A DNA stretch of 10,162 nt from Anaerolineae bacterium (lineage in GTDB: Bacteria; Chloroflexota; Anaerolineae; Anaerolineales; Villigracilaceae): NCBI GenBank assembly GCA_003484265.1, contig DNDO01000159.1:1483-11644 (forward strand), given 5' to 3'. The translations under genes and the position numbers were made by a program. The notes below the pieces were generated by a model that had not been told where the DNA came from, ran no database searches, and saw only the letters and a list, made by a program, of their open reading frames with translations. Within the stretch, counting starts at the first letter, position 1; every line of letters starts with the position of its first letter. This document shows, piece after piece, positions 1 to 6,283 of the stretch.

Positions 1-121
1 CCTTGACCCGAATGGTAGCGCCGCCGCGACCGGTTTTATTATGGCTGTAGTCAAGAACCTTGTAGAGTCCGCCATCAAATTCGAAGGTGACGCCTTTGCG
101 TAATTCATTTACATCGATCAT
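1..121 (-). CDS. efp: Elongation factor P, N-terminal part (runs off the left edge)
   Basis: Only the first 40 codons lie in the window. They read MIDVNELRKG, then a GGLYKVLDY strand and the tip loop HNKTGRGGATIRVK, which is the KOW-like N-terminal domain of EF-P. The protein binds between the P and E sites of the ribosome and relieves stalling at polyproline. The ATG at 119-121 is supported by a Shine-Dalgarno AAGGAA (129-134) seven bases upstream. By alignment from memory with Bacillus EF-P (PGKG with Lys32), the tip residue here is Arg32, and Pro30 is Thr. The gene follows the MogA/MoaB gene on the same strand after about 60 bases and probably has its own promoter. The identification is secure for such a short piece; the tip modification, if any, is unknown. 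Confidence 0.9.
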   Translation of the reverse strand, partial: MIDVNELRKGVTFEFDGGLYKVLDYSHNKTGRGGATIRVK

Positions 122-128
122 TATTAAT

Positions 129-165
129 TTCCTTATATGTTATTTATTTAAGCCGCGGGATTATA
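129..165 (-). promoter_or_regulatory. Likely promoter -10 and ribosome binding site of efp
   Basis: On the minus strand a perfect TATAAT lies at 160-165, giving an expected transcript start near 153 and a leader of about 32 bases. An AAGGAA ribosome binding site follows at 129-134. I could not find a convincing -35 hexamer at 16-18 bases, so the promoter rests on the -10 alone. The leader is AT-rich with no hairpin. Confidence 0.45.
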
Positions 166-180
166 CTATGAGAATAGATA

Positions 181-678
181 CTAATGAGAGGATTCTGATC
201 CCGGATCTTCCTTGAGAAGCTGGACTGCGTGTGGCAAAACCGGCACGATCACCTGTAAATTTTCGACTGCCCCTTTGGGACTGCCCGGCAAGTTGACGAT
301 CAACGTCTGGTTACGTATGCCAGCAACGACTCTCGATAACATGGCGTGAGGGGTAATCTTGAGACTCGCCGCGCGCATTGCTTCCGCTAGACCAGGCGCT
401 TCGCGGTCAATGACGGAGCGAGTCGCTTCGGGTGTGACGTCGCGAAGCGAAAAGCCGGTTCCGCCAGTGGTAAGGATGACGTCCAGTTCATTACTATCCA
501 CCCATTCAATCAATAATTGACTTATGGCAGCTTCTTCGTCAGGGAGGATTGATTCTTTTGCAAGGGACCAGCCTTCAGCCTGGATAAGACGCGCAAGAGC
601 GGGTCCGGATTGGTCATCCCGTTCGCCGCGTGATGATCTATCTGAAAGGGTTATGATCCCAAATCGAATCGTAATCAA
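181..678 (-). CDS. moaB: MogA/MoaB family molybdopterin adenylyltransferase
   Basis: This 165-residue protein belongs to the MogA/MoaB family, which adenylates molybdopterin with ATP before molybdate insertion. Visible family motifs are TLSDR (10-14) followed by DDQSGP (21-26), the nucleotide/pterin loop TTGGTG (70-75), DVTPEA (80-85), the APGL turn (94-97) and LPGSPKGAVENL (130-141). The length is close to MoaB (about 170) and shorter than E. coli MogA (about 195), so the MoaB label is only a subfamily guess. Translation appears to start at TTG (676-678), two codons after the TAA of the receiver gene and in the same frame. There is no good Shine-Dalgarno, so translational coupling is likely. 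It is the last gene of the hsp20-lon-receiver cluster. The YqeC and MocA-like genes at 6284-8187 suggest the same cofactor pathway. Confidence 0.92.
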   Translation of the reverse strand: MITIRFGIITLSDRSSRGERDDQSGPALARLIQAEGWSLAKESILPDEEAAISQLLIEWVDSNELDVILTTGGTGFSLRDVTPEATRSVIDREAPGLAEAMRAASLKITPHAMLSRVVAGIRNQTLIVNLPGSPKGAVENLQVIVPVLPHAVQLLKEDPGSESSH

Positions 679-684
679 TTTCTT

Positions 685-1029
685 TTACCCCATTAATAAA
701 TTCAGAAGATCGTCCGGCATGAAAGGCTTGAGTAGAAAATGATTCGCACCGCGCCTCAGACACTCATCCTTCATGTTCATGCCGGATGTCATTACTATGT
801 TTATCTGCAATTGTTCCGGGTTCTTCCGTATTTTCTCGACGATCTCCATGCCGCTTTTCCTCCCAAGGTGCACATCCATCAGGAGCGTATCGGGCCTCTC
901 GCGGGTCACTGCGGAAGGGATATCATCATGCACGTCTACTTCGACAACATCATACCCCTCCATCTTTAATAGTGTTTTTAACAGAGACACCATCGTGTGA
1001 TCGTCTTCAGCGATTAGGATTTTTGGCAT
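685..1029 (-). CDS. Stand-alone CheY-like response regulator receiver domain
   Basis: This 114-residue protein is a single receiver domain with no output domain. It has the acidic pocket E8-D9-D10, the phosphoacceptor D52 (in LLMDVHLG), T81/S82 (in VMTSGMN) and the conserved K101-P102-F103. I chose the ATG at 1027-1029, which starts MPKILIAEDD as in typical receivers. An upstream in-frame ATG at 1104 would only add a basic stretch that is antisense-free overlap with lon. The chosen start overlaps the last 23 bases of lon in another frame, with a GGAAAG ribosome site about 11 bases upstream. The C-terminal helix is short, ending LLNLLMG. No histidine kinase is nearby, so its partner is unknown. 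It could act through protein-protein contact, as CheY or Spo0F do. Confidence 0.9.
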   Translation of the reverse strand: MPKILIAEDDHTMVSLLKTLLKMEGYDVVEVDVHDDIPSAVTRERPDTLLMDVHLGRKSGMEIVEKIRKNPEQLQINIVMTSGMNMKDECLRRGANHFLLKPFMPDDLLNLLMG

Positions 1030-3613
1030 TTGTCTTTTTCTTTCCAGGTTTTTTCCGCGATTTTGATTTCGTGGCAGTCTTCTTTTTTCCTTTGCCAGGC
1101 ACAAGCGCGGACTCGATCACTTCATCCACGGTATCTACGTAGATAAACTTCATGGCTTTCTTGATCTCATCTGGAACTTCGGTAGTATCCTGTTCGTTGC
1201 GACGCGGAAGAACTAGGGTACGCAACCCCATTCGGTGTGCGGCAAGGACTTTTTCTTTCACGCCACCGATACGAAGCACCTGCCCACGCAATGTGATCTC
1301 ACCTGTCATCCCGAGGCGAGGTTTTACTTTGCGCCCTGAAGCGAGCGAGACAATTGCAGTCGCCATGGTTACACCTGCAGAGGGACCATCCTTTGGTTGT
1401 GCACCGGATGGAATGTGCAGGTGAATATCAGATTTGTTGAAGAATTCGTCATCCAGTCCCAGCTTTCCTGTACGCGAGCGCACAAAAGAAAGCGCGGCGC
1501 GCGCCGACTCGCTCATCACATTACCTATCGAACCAGTGATCTGGAAGCCTTTATTGCCGGGCATGCCGGTCGCCTCCACGAATAGCACGTCCCCTCCATA
1601 GGAAGTCCACGCCAGTCCAGGTACTACACCAGGGATGGACACGCGCCGATTTAATTCCTCATCCGGCAAAAATATGGGATGATCAAGATGCTCCTCGACA
1701 CGCGCAGGCGTGATGGTTGTTTTTTTCAACTTCTTCTCAGCGATGCGGGTACCTACTTTACGGCAAATCGCCCCGATCTTCCGCTCCAAGTTTCGCACCC
1801 CCGCTTCACGCGTATACTCGCGGATGATCTTCCGCAGCGCTTCATCTTTAAAGACGATCTCTTTTTCACGCAAACTATTCTCACGCACCTGCCGAGGAAC
1901 AAGATATCCTTTTGCTATTTCGATCTTTTCATTCTCAGTGTACCCTGATAGATAAATAATCTCCATCCTGTCACGTAACGGACCTGGCACTGTCTCCAAT
2001 GTATTCGCAGTTGTAATGAAAAAAACCTGTGAAAGATCGAAGGCAATTTCGAGATAATTATCCCTGAATTCTCTGTTCTGTTCGGGGTCAAGCACCTCAA
2101 GTAATGCAGATGCAGGGTCGCCGTGAAAGTCAAAAGTCAGCTTGTCAATCTCATCAAGCATGAACACCGGGTTCTTTGACTCAACACGTCGGAGTGCCTG
2201 CAAAATTCGCCCTGGCATCGCGCCAATATATGTACGCCGATGTCCGCGGATCTCGGCTTCATCGCGAACACCGCCAAGCGAGGCGCGAACAAATTTGCGG
2301 TCCATTGCACGCGCGATGGACTGCCCAAGCGATGTCTTACCTACACCCGGAGGTCCGACAAAACATAGGATCACACCCTCGCGGTCGTGCCGAATCAGAT
2401 CACTACTGACAGTCTTATTTTCATCCTTACGCTCCAACCGTAATTTTCGGATGGCAAGAAATTCAAGAATGCGCTCTTTTACATCCTCCAAACCATAATG
2501 ATCAGTATCCAAAACATTGCGTGCGTGTTTGATCTCAAGATTATCGCTTGAAGAGACAGACCAGGGAAGGGTCACCAGCCAATCCAGATAGGAGCGGATT
2601 ACACCATATTCAGCCGCAGCTGCCGGCAGACGAGAGAGCCGCTCCAACTCGCGATTAGCCTGCTTCAGCGCCTCTTCCGGCATTTTCGCATCTTCGATCT
2701 TTTTACGGAATTCTTCCACTTCCGCCGCTTGTTCGTCCCTCTCCCCCAATTCCTTTTGTATGGCTTTCATTTGCTCGCGAAGATAATAATCACGTTGAAC
2801 TTTTTCGATCTCGCCGCGTGCTTCATTCTGGATTTTTTGCCCTAATTGCAAAACTTCCGCTTCGCGCACGAGCAAGCCGATCAACTTCTTGAGCTTTTCA
2901 GAAACAGAATTGAGTTCAAGAATTTCCTGCGCGTTTCTGATATCCATACGCTGGAAGTTGGCAATGGTATATGCAGTCTGAAGTGGGTCTTCGACCGAAG
3001 TGATCGACATCTCTAACTCTTCCGGGAAGGAAGGGATCATTTGCGTGATCTGATGGAACTGGTCGCGCGCATTTCGAGCAAGCGCATCGATCTCCAATCC
3101 GTCTTCCATCTCTTCGGGAGCAAGTTCGATCTTTGCCCTAAGGTAGGGTTCCTCTTCAATAAATTCGCCCAGCTTAAAACGATCCAAGCCTTGTACGAGC
3201 AATCGAACGGTTCCGTCAGGCGCGCGTAAAAGCCGATGGACGGTCGCGATCGTACCAATTCGATAAAGATCCTCGGGGCCGGGAGTCTCAAGTTCCGGGT
3301 CGAGCGCGGTGACCAAGCCGACGAGTTTATTCCCGCCGACGACATCATCCACCAAACGGATAGAGCGTGGCTGACCAACCGTCAGAGGGACGGCGGTGTG
3401 CGGGTAAACAACAACGCCGCGCAATGGAAGGATGGGAAGAGAATCGGGATACTTCATCCCGCCATCCGAATCATTTGAGTTTTCTTCTGTTGATTTATCT
3501 TTTTGAAATCGGGAAAACATGGTTGGGACCATCGCTGACATCATTTCGTCATCAGCGTCTTCCATCCATCGAAATAGTTCATTGAAACTGGTTTGCCATC
3601 TTGATGCAGGCAT
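1007..3613 (-). CDS. lon: ATP-dependent Lon protease (LonA type)
   Basis: This 868-residue cytoplasmic AAA+ serine protease degrades misfolded and regulatory proteins. In order it has a LON substrate-binding N-domain (about 54-250, starting PDSLPILPLRGVVVYP), a coiled helical region (about 250-340), and an AAA+ module with Walker A GPPGVGKT (420-427) and Walker B FMLDEID (484-490). The protease domain has Ser745 in KDGPSAG and Lys788 in GGVKEK as the catalytic dyad; the 43-residue Ser-Lys spacing equals that of E. coli S679/K722. Two oddities are an extra leader of about 53 residues before the LON domain and a lysine-rich tail (839-868). The ATG at 3611-3613 has a good AAGGA site ten bases upstream and lies three bases after the hsp20 stop. 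A later Met could be used, but the ribosome site favours this one. It is co-transcribed with hsp20, a heat-shock pairing. Confidence 0.97.
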   Translation of the reverse strand: MPASRWQTSFNELFRWMEDADDEMMSAMVPTMFSRFQKDKSTEENSNDSDGGMKYPDSLPILPLRGVVVYPHTAVPLTVGQPRSIRLVDDVVGGNKLVGLVTALDPELETPGPEDLYRIGTIATVHRLLRAPDGTVRLLVQGLDRFKLGEFIEEEPYLRAKIELAPEEMEDGLEIDALARNARDQFHQITQMIPSFPEELEMSITSVEDPLQTAYTIANFQRMDIRNAQEILELNSVSEKLKKLIGLLVREAEVLQLGQKIQNEARGEIEKVQRDYYLREQMKAIQKELGERDEQAAEVEEFRKKIEDAKMPEEALKQANRELERLSRLPAAAAEYGVIRSYLDWLVTLPWSVSSSDNLEIKHARNVLDTDHYGLEDVKERILEFLAIRKLRLERKDENKTVSSDLIRHDREGVILCFVGPPGVGKTSLGQSIARAMDRKFVRASLGGVRDEAEIRGHRRTYIGAMPGRILQALRRVESKNPVFMLDEIDKLTFDFHGDPASALLEVLDPEQNREFRDNYLEIAFDLSQVFFITTANTLETVPGPLRDRMEIIYLSGYTENEKIEIAKGYLVPRQVRENSLREKEIVFKDEALRKIIREYTREAGVRNLERKIGAICRKVGTRIAEKKLKKTTITPARVEEHLDHPIFLPDEELNRRVSIPGVVPGLAWTSYGGDVLFVEATGMPGNKGFQITGSIGNVMSESARAALSFVRSRTGKLGLDDEFFNKSDIHLHIPSGAQPKDGPSAGVTMATAIVSLASGRKVKPRLGMTGEITLRGQVLRIGGVKEKVLAAHRMGLRTLVLPRRNEQDTTEVPDEIKKAMKFIYVDTVDEVIESALVPGKGKKKTATKSKSRKKPGKKKTNAKNPNR

Positions 3614-3616
3614 TTA

Positions 3617-3994
3617 TTATTTATCCTTGGGAAAATGAATTGTCAGAAATCCATCCTGATAATCTGTGAATGCGCCTTCGATTACTATGCTTGCAGGCAT
3701 TACAACGCTTACAGTAAACCTGCCAAATGGGATTTCCATCTGGTGATAAGCCCGCCGTTCAGGTAAATCGGAGCGATTGCCGCTGATCAAAAGCAATTCT
3801 CCTTGTATAACGACTTCGATGTCCTCTTCGCGTAATCCCGCGATTTCGACTCTCACCACCACACCAGTCTCTGTCTCATAGACATCTGTCGCCGGACGCC
3901 ACACATTGGACCGTACGTGCCAGGTTGTGGAAATATGAGTCTCGCGTCGGGTTTCCAATAAATGAGATTCTGATTTTCTAATAATCGTGGGCAT
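3617..3994 (-). CDS. Hsp20 family small heat shock protein
   Basis: This 125-residue alpha-crystallin-type chaperone holds unfolding proteins without using ATP. The alpha-crystallin domain spans about 33-123, with RPATDVYET (33-41), the AGLREEDIEV strand pair (52-61), the MEIPFGRF segment (86-93) where the family usually has ExxxGxFxRxxxLP, and GFLTIHFPK (115-123). The protein stops right after the domain and lacks the C-terminal IxI/V motif used for oligomer assembly, so it may form small oligomers. ATG at 3992-3994 has an AAGGTG ribosome site about nine bases upstream. It is three bases upstream of lon. The 43 bases between it and the tRNA-Arg show no clear promoter and no CIRCE element, so expression may read through from the tRNA. 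Confidence 0.93.
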   Translation of the reverse strand: MPTIIRKSESHLLETRRETHISTTWHVRSNVWRPATDVYETETGVVVRVEIAGLREEDIEVVIQGELLLISGNRSDLPERRAYHQMEIPFGRFTVSVVMPASIVIEGAFTDYQDGFLTIHFPKDK

Positions 3995-4037
3995 GGCTAA
4001 ACACCTTCTTACTAACTAAAAAACTACAAAACACGAG

Positions 4038-4110
4038 CGCCCCTGGCGGGATTCGAACCCACAACCGACAGCTTAGAAGGCTGGCGCTCTATCCATTGAG
4101 CTACAGGGGC
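4038..4110 (-). tRNA. tRNA-Arg (anticodon TCT)
   Basis: The minus strand folds into a full 73-base cloverleaf with the discriminator base. It has acceptor GCCCCTG/CAGGGGC, a GCTC/GAGC D stem, anticodon loop CTTCTAA with TCT at 4075-4077, a T loop TTCGAAT closed by GTGGG/CCCGC (one G-U), and discriminator G at 4038. The 3' CCA is not encoded (GCTC follows). The first anticodon-stem pair (27-43) is a C-U mismatch. It reads AGA, and with wobble AGG, codons. It lies between the 144-residue protein gene and hsp20, all on the minus strand. Confidence 0.97.
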
Positions 4111-4122
4111 ATACATCTATCT

Positions 4123-4151
4123 ATTGTATTACGTCCTCACAAAGGAGGCAA
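4123..4151 (-). promoter_or_regulatory. Likely promoter of tRNA-Arg
   Basis: On the minus strand TTGCCT (4146-4151) is followed after 17 bases by TACAAT (4123-4128). The predicted start near 4116 is six bases before the mature tRNA 5' end, as expected for a tRNA gene. The -35 overlaps the small GGAGG/CCTCC hairpin that ends the upstream gene. With no clear promoter before hsp20, this site could also feed the hsp20-lon operon. Confidence 0.5.
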
Positions 4152-4158
4152 ACCCTCC
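4138..4158 (-). terminator. Weak hairpin after the 144-residue protein gene
   Basis: On the minus strand GGAGG (4154-4158) pairs with CCTCC (4144-4148) around a five-base loop and is followed by TTTGTG. This sits 14 bases after the stop codon of the upstream gene. The stem is only five pairs and the T tract is short, so it would be a leaky terminator at best. Confidence 0.3.
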
Positions 4159-4171
4159 CCCAGCTCGAAGG

Positions 4172-4606
4172 TCAACCACGTACCGGGCGTATCCCTTTGT
4201 AGACGCGAGCACCGCCCAGCGTGCGTAAAATTGTATTCGCGGGTCGGTTCAAGCGATTTCCCAATTCTTCGGAAGACATGGGTATATTCCCGTTCGTAAG
4301 GAAAAGACGGAAGACCGCTTCAACCAACGCTGTTTGTTGGGTCAGGAAGTCTGGCTGTTTAACACAATGCGACATAAGAGCATTCTGCACCCCATCGACC
4401 GGTTTTACCTCGGCTGTCTCAGGGTCAACCCAGTCGATAGGAGTGTCTTCCTCAATAGTAGCAAATGCTTCCTGATGTTCAATGCATAAGAGGGAACGCA
4501 AATAAACATGCCAATCACGCTCGTTCTTCTGCCACCAATCGAAATCGATATGGAATGGTGTGGTCATGTCAGTTCTTACAAGTGTGGCTCGTTTGCCTTC
4601 AGACAT
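4172..4606 (-). CDS. Uncharacterised 144-residue protein with a C-terminal winged-helix-like region
   Basis: I cannot name a family for this protein. The N-terminal part has an aromatic segment FHIDFDWW (18-25) and a DWHVYLRSLLC stretch (31-41). Residues 91-144 look like a winged helix: a first helix (TALVEAVFRLFL), then MSSEELGNRLN (110-120), a likely recognition helix RPANTILRTLGG (121-132), and a basic wing ARVYKGIRPVRG (133-144). There are two cysteines (41, 81) but no clear metal-binding set. The ATG at 4604-4606 has an AAGGAT site about seven bases upstream; a second Met at residue 14 is an alternative. It lies eleven bases after the 520-residue gene, so the two form an operon and probably work together. 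DNA binding is an inference from the fold pattern only. Confidence 0.75.
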   Translation of the reverse strand: MSEGKRATLVRTDMTTPFHIDFDWWQKNERDWHVYLRSLLCIEHQEAFATIEEDTPIDWVDPETAEVKPVDGVQNALMSHCVKQPDFLTQQTALVEAVFRLFLTNGNIPMSSEELGNRLNRPANTILRTLGGARVYKGIRPVRG

Positions 4607-4617
4607 TTAGATCCTTT

Positions 4618-6180
4618 TTACTCGCTTAATTTATAATGCAGGTCGCCTACATGTGATATCTCCGGCTTCGTTTCCAACATGGCAAATAACGGTGCGGGAG
4701 GGATTCGACGGACGATATTAAGGGCAGAATAAAGTTCCTGCGCATGGACATGCCCCTGGGGCGTCAGTTTGGACATCTCGCGGATCATACTGACGACCAA
4801 CTGATCCAGCGGGCGCTTCGCCATCTGTGACCAGGCTTGGTCCACTGTTTCAAATGCCGGGGTCGCAATTGCCATACGCTCATTAAATTCGGCAGACACT
4901 GCCTGCTTCAACATTGCAAACACAACGATGCCGTCTGTGCCAATGATGGCGGTCCGTAACCAATCCTTCGTGGAGCGATAATTCTTCGCCTCAATAATTA
5001 CTTCACCGGGAATTTCACCTTTACGAACGCTCACTAGGCTGCCGGGCATCAGTTCGTTGTCCTTGTAAAAATCAAGCAGTCCATATACGTATTTATGTTC
5101 GCGCACAACCCAACCGGGAAATCTTTTTTCAGTCTTGCCGTCCACCAACGTAAACCGGACGCGCGGCGCTTCATAAGCCGTAGGGAACAACGATTGAACG
5201 CGGTTCGAAAGAGGCAGGGTGCCTGCTCGCAAATGGGGATAGATCAATGGGATTGTAACCACTTCCGGCTCTGTCTCTTCATTGATCTCGATATCGCTTA
5301 ACTCATCGTCCAGTAGTTTTTCCAAATTGATCAATTCTTCAGTAAGAACAGTACGATCATAATCCAACTCGGAATACATCAAATAGAAGGGAATATCACG
5401 CACTCCCTCTGGCTCAAGCCGGTGAAGGCACCATAGCACTTCCCCGGCGGGACCGACCTCATCAAATCGTTCGTCTTCCTGCAACGCCAGATTCAGCGAG
5501 AACTCGGCAAGCTTTGGATTTACGCCTTCAGGCAGGGACACATCCTTTAACAATGCGCTGGTGGGAAGCGGTTCGCCTCCGGACATATCTAAAACTGCCT
5601 CTGCCAGATTGAGGTTCCCTACATTTACGTCGATCAGCAGTGCCCGCGGGAACCAGCGACCAGCAATGCGTACAATGTTTTCGTCATCTTTCAGGGTAGT
5701 TTCGAGTTTCTTGTCGATGGCATGACCGTGGCTGCGCAAGATGGCTGCAGAGTCATATTCGGCCTCTTCATCTGAAACAGGTTCATTGTTAAGAGAATGA
5801 GCAGCAAGTCCCGATGCGAAGAGCCGCTCCGTTCCATCTTCCATTTGAACAGTAAGAACGTCAAACTCACCAAGACTTGGGTTTGTTCCCGGACGCGAAT
5901 CAGAAACCTCGCCATGCTTCCAGTCCATTGCGGGAAATACCAGGCTATCGCCTGAACGATACGATTCTTTAGGGAAGTATATTTTCCCACCGGATTGCCG
6001 CCGTTGCTGAACTGCGAGGCTTTCTGCTCGGTAACGCTCATGAATTAATACACCTACCAGTTCGCGGGTAGTGAGAGGAGTTTCCATCTCGAACAAATGA
6101 GTGTGTAAATATTCGAGATCGTGTTTTGATATTTGTAGGTTTTTCCAATAGTCGGTTGAAATAATGGGTTCGCTTGCCAT
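4618..6180 (-). CDS. Uncharacterised 520-residue protein with several winged-helix-like segments
   Basis: No family name comes to mind. It has no signal peptide or membrane segment and is acidic, so it is probably cytoplasmic. A helical N-terminal part (about 18-62, TPLTTRELVGVLIHERYR) resembles a helix-turn-helix. Residues 75-130 form a beta-rich unit (GDSLVFPAMDWKHG, RPGTNPSLGEFDVL, ERLFASG) that could be a small barrel. Two further segments end in similar wing-like strands: about 190-254 (ERFDEVGPAGEVLWCLHRL) and about 455-518 (PEISHVGDLHYKL). Both recall the HARE-HTH/RpoE-delta type of winged helix, though this is a visual comparison. The acidic stretch 285-308 looks like a linker. ATG at 6178-6180 has an AAGG site eight bases upstream. 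It is first in an operon with the 144-residue gene and is divergent from the YqeC fusion. Transcription control, chromatin or defence roles are all possible. Confidence 0.75.
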   Translation of the reverse strand: MASEPIISTDYWKNLQISKHDLEYLHTHLFEMETPLTTRELVGVLIHERYRAESLAVQQRRQSGGKIYFPKESYRSGDSLVFPAMDWKHGEVSDSRPGTNPSLGEFDVLTVQMEDGTERLFASGLAAHSLNNEPVSDEEAEYDSAAILRSHGHAIDKKLETTLKDDENIVRIAGRWFPRALLIDVNVGNLNLAEAVLDMSGGEPLPTSALLKDVSLPEGVNPKLAEFSLNLALQEDERFDEVGPAGEVLWCLHRLEPEGVRDIPFYLMYSELDYDRTVLTEELINLEKLLDDELSDIEINEETEPEVVTIPLIYPHLRAGTLPLSNRVQSLFPTAYEAPRVRFTLVDGKTEKRFPGWVVREHKYVYGLLDFYKDNELMPGSLVSVRKGEIPGEVIIEAKNYRSTKDWLRTAIIGTDGIVVFAMLKQAVSAEFNERMAIATPAFETVDQAWSQMAKRPLDQLVVSMIREMSKLTPQGHVHAQELYSALNIVRRIPPAPLFAMLETKPEISHVGDLHYKLSE

Positions 6181-6232
6181 ATTATGCCTTGATGAAGTTT
6201 TTTTCCTGCACTCCGATAAACGGAGCGACGCA

Positions 6233-6260
6233 ATTATACCTTACTTGCATATGCATTCAC
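6233..6260 (-). promoter_or_regulatory. Likely promoter of the 520/144-residue operon
   Basis: On the minus strand a perfect TATAAT lies at 6233-6238, with a weak -35 GTGAAT (6255-6260) 16 bases upstream. The expected start is near 6226, giving a leader of about 45 bases. The leader begins with a five-pair hairpin CTCCG/CGGAG (6211-6225), which has no T tract and is not a terminator. Confidence 0.5.
6246..6255. promoter_or_regulatory. Perfect 10-base palindrome between divergent promoters
   Basis: TGCATATGCA is a perfect inverted repeat lying between the two divergent -10 boxes and inside the spacer of the minus-strand promoter. A dimeric regulator could bind here, but ten bases is short and chance is possible. 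Confidence 0.25.
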
Positions 6261-6271
6261 GATGATGGATG

Positions 6272-6277
6272 TATAAT
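6272..6277 (+). promoter_or_regulatory. -10 box placed for a leaderless yqeC-mocA transcript
   Basis: A perfect TATAAT ends seven bases before the ATG at 6284, so the predicted transcript start is the A of that ATG. No Shine-Dalgarno precedes the ATG at 6284 or the earlier ATG at 6269. The nearest -35-like TTGCAT (6245-6250) is 21 bases away, which is too far for a standard promoter. Confidence 0.45.
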
Positions 6278-6283
6278 CCGAAC

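Noticed and set aside
786..1142. Plus-strand open frame of about 118 codons opposite the receiver and the lon end
   Set aside because: It is a shadow of well-supported minus-strand genes, with low-complexity Phe-rich content and no family resemblance.
2142..2498. Plus-strand open frame of 118 codons opposite the Lon ATPase domain
   Set aside because: It lies antisense to conserved Walker motifs; Ser/Arg-rich composition is typical of a reverse-strand shadow.
3995..4037. CIRCE or other heat-shock operator before hsp20
   Set aside because: The region is a T-rich stretch with no inverted repeat of the CIRCE type.
4038..4110. tRNA-Arg as an integration site for a mobile element
   Set aside because: No integrase gene, no repeated copy of the tRNA 3' end, and no change in gene style around it.
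6211..6225. CTCCG/CGGAG hairpin as a terminator
   Set aside because: The stem is five pairs and neither strand has a T tract directly after it; it fits better as part of a 5' leader.
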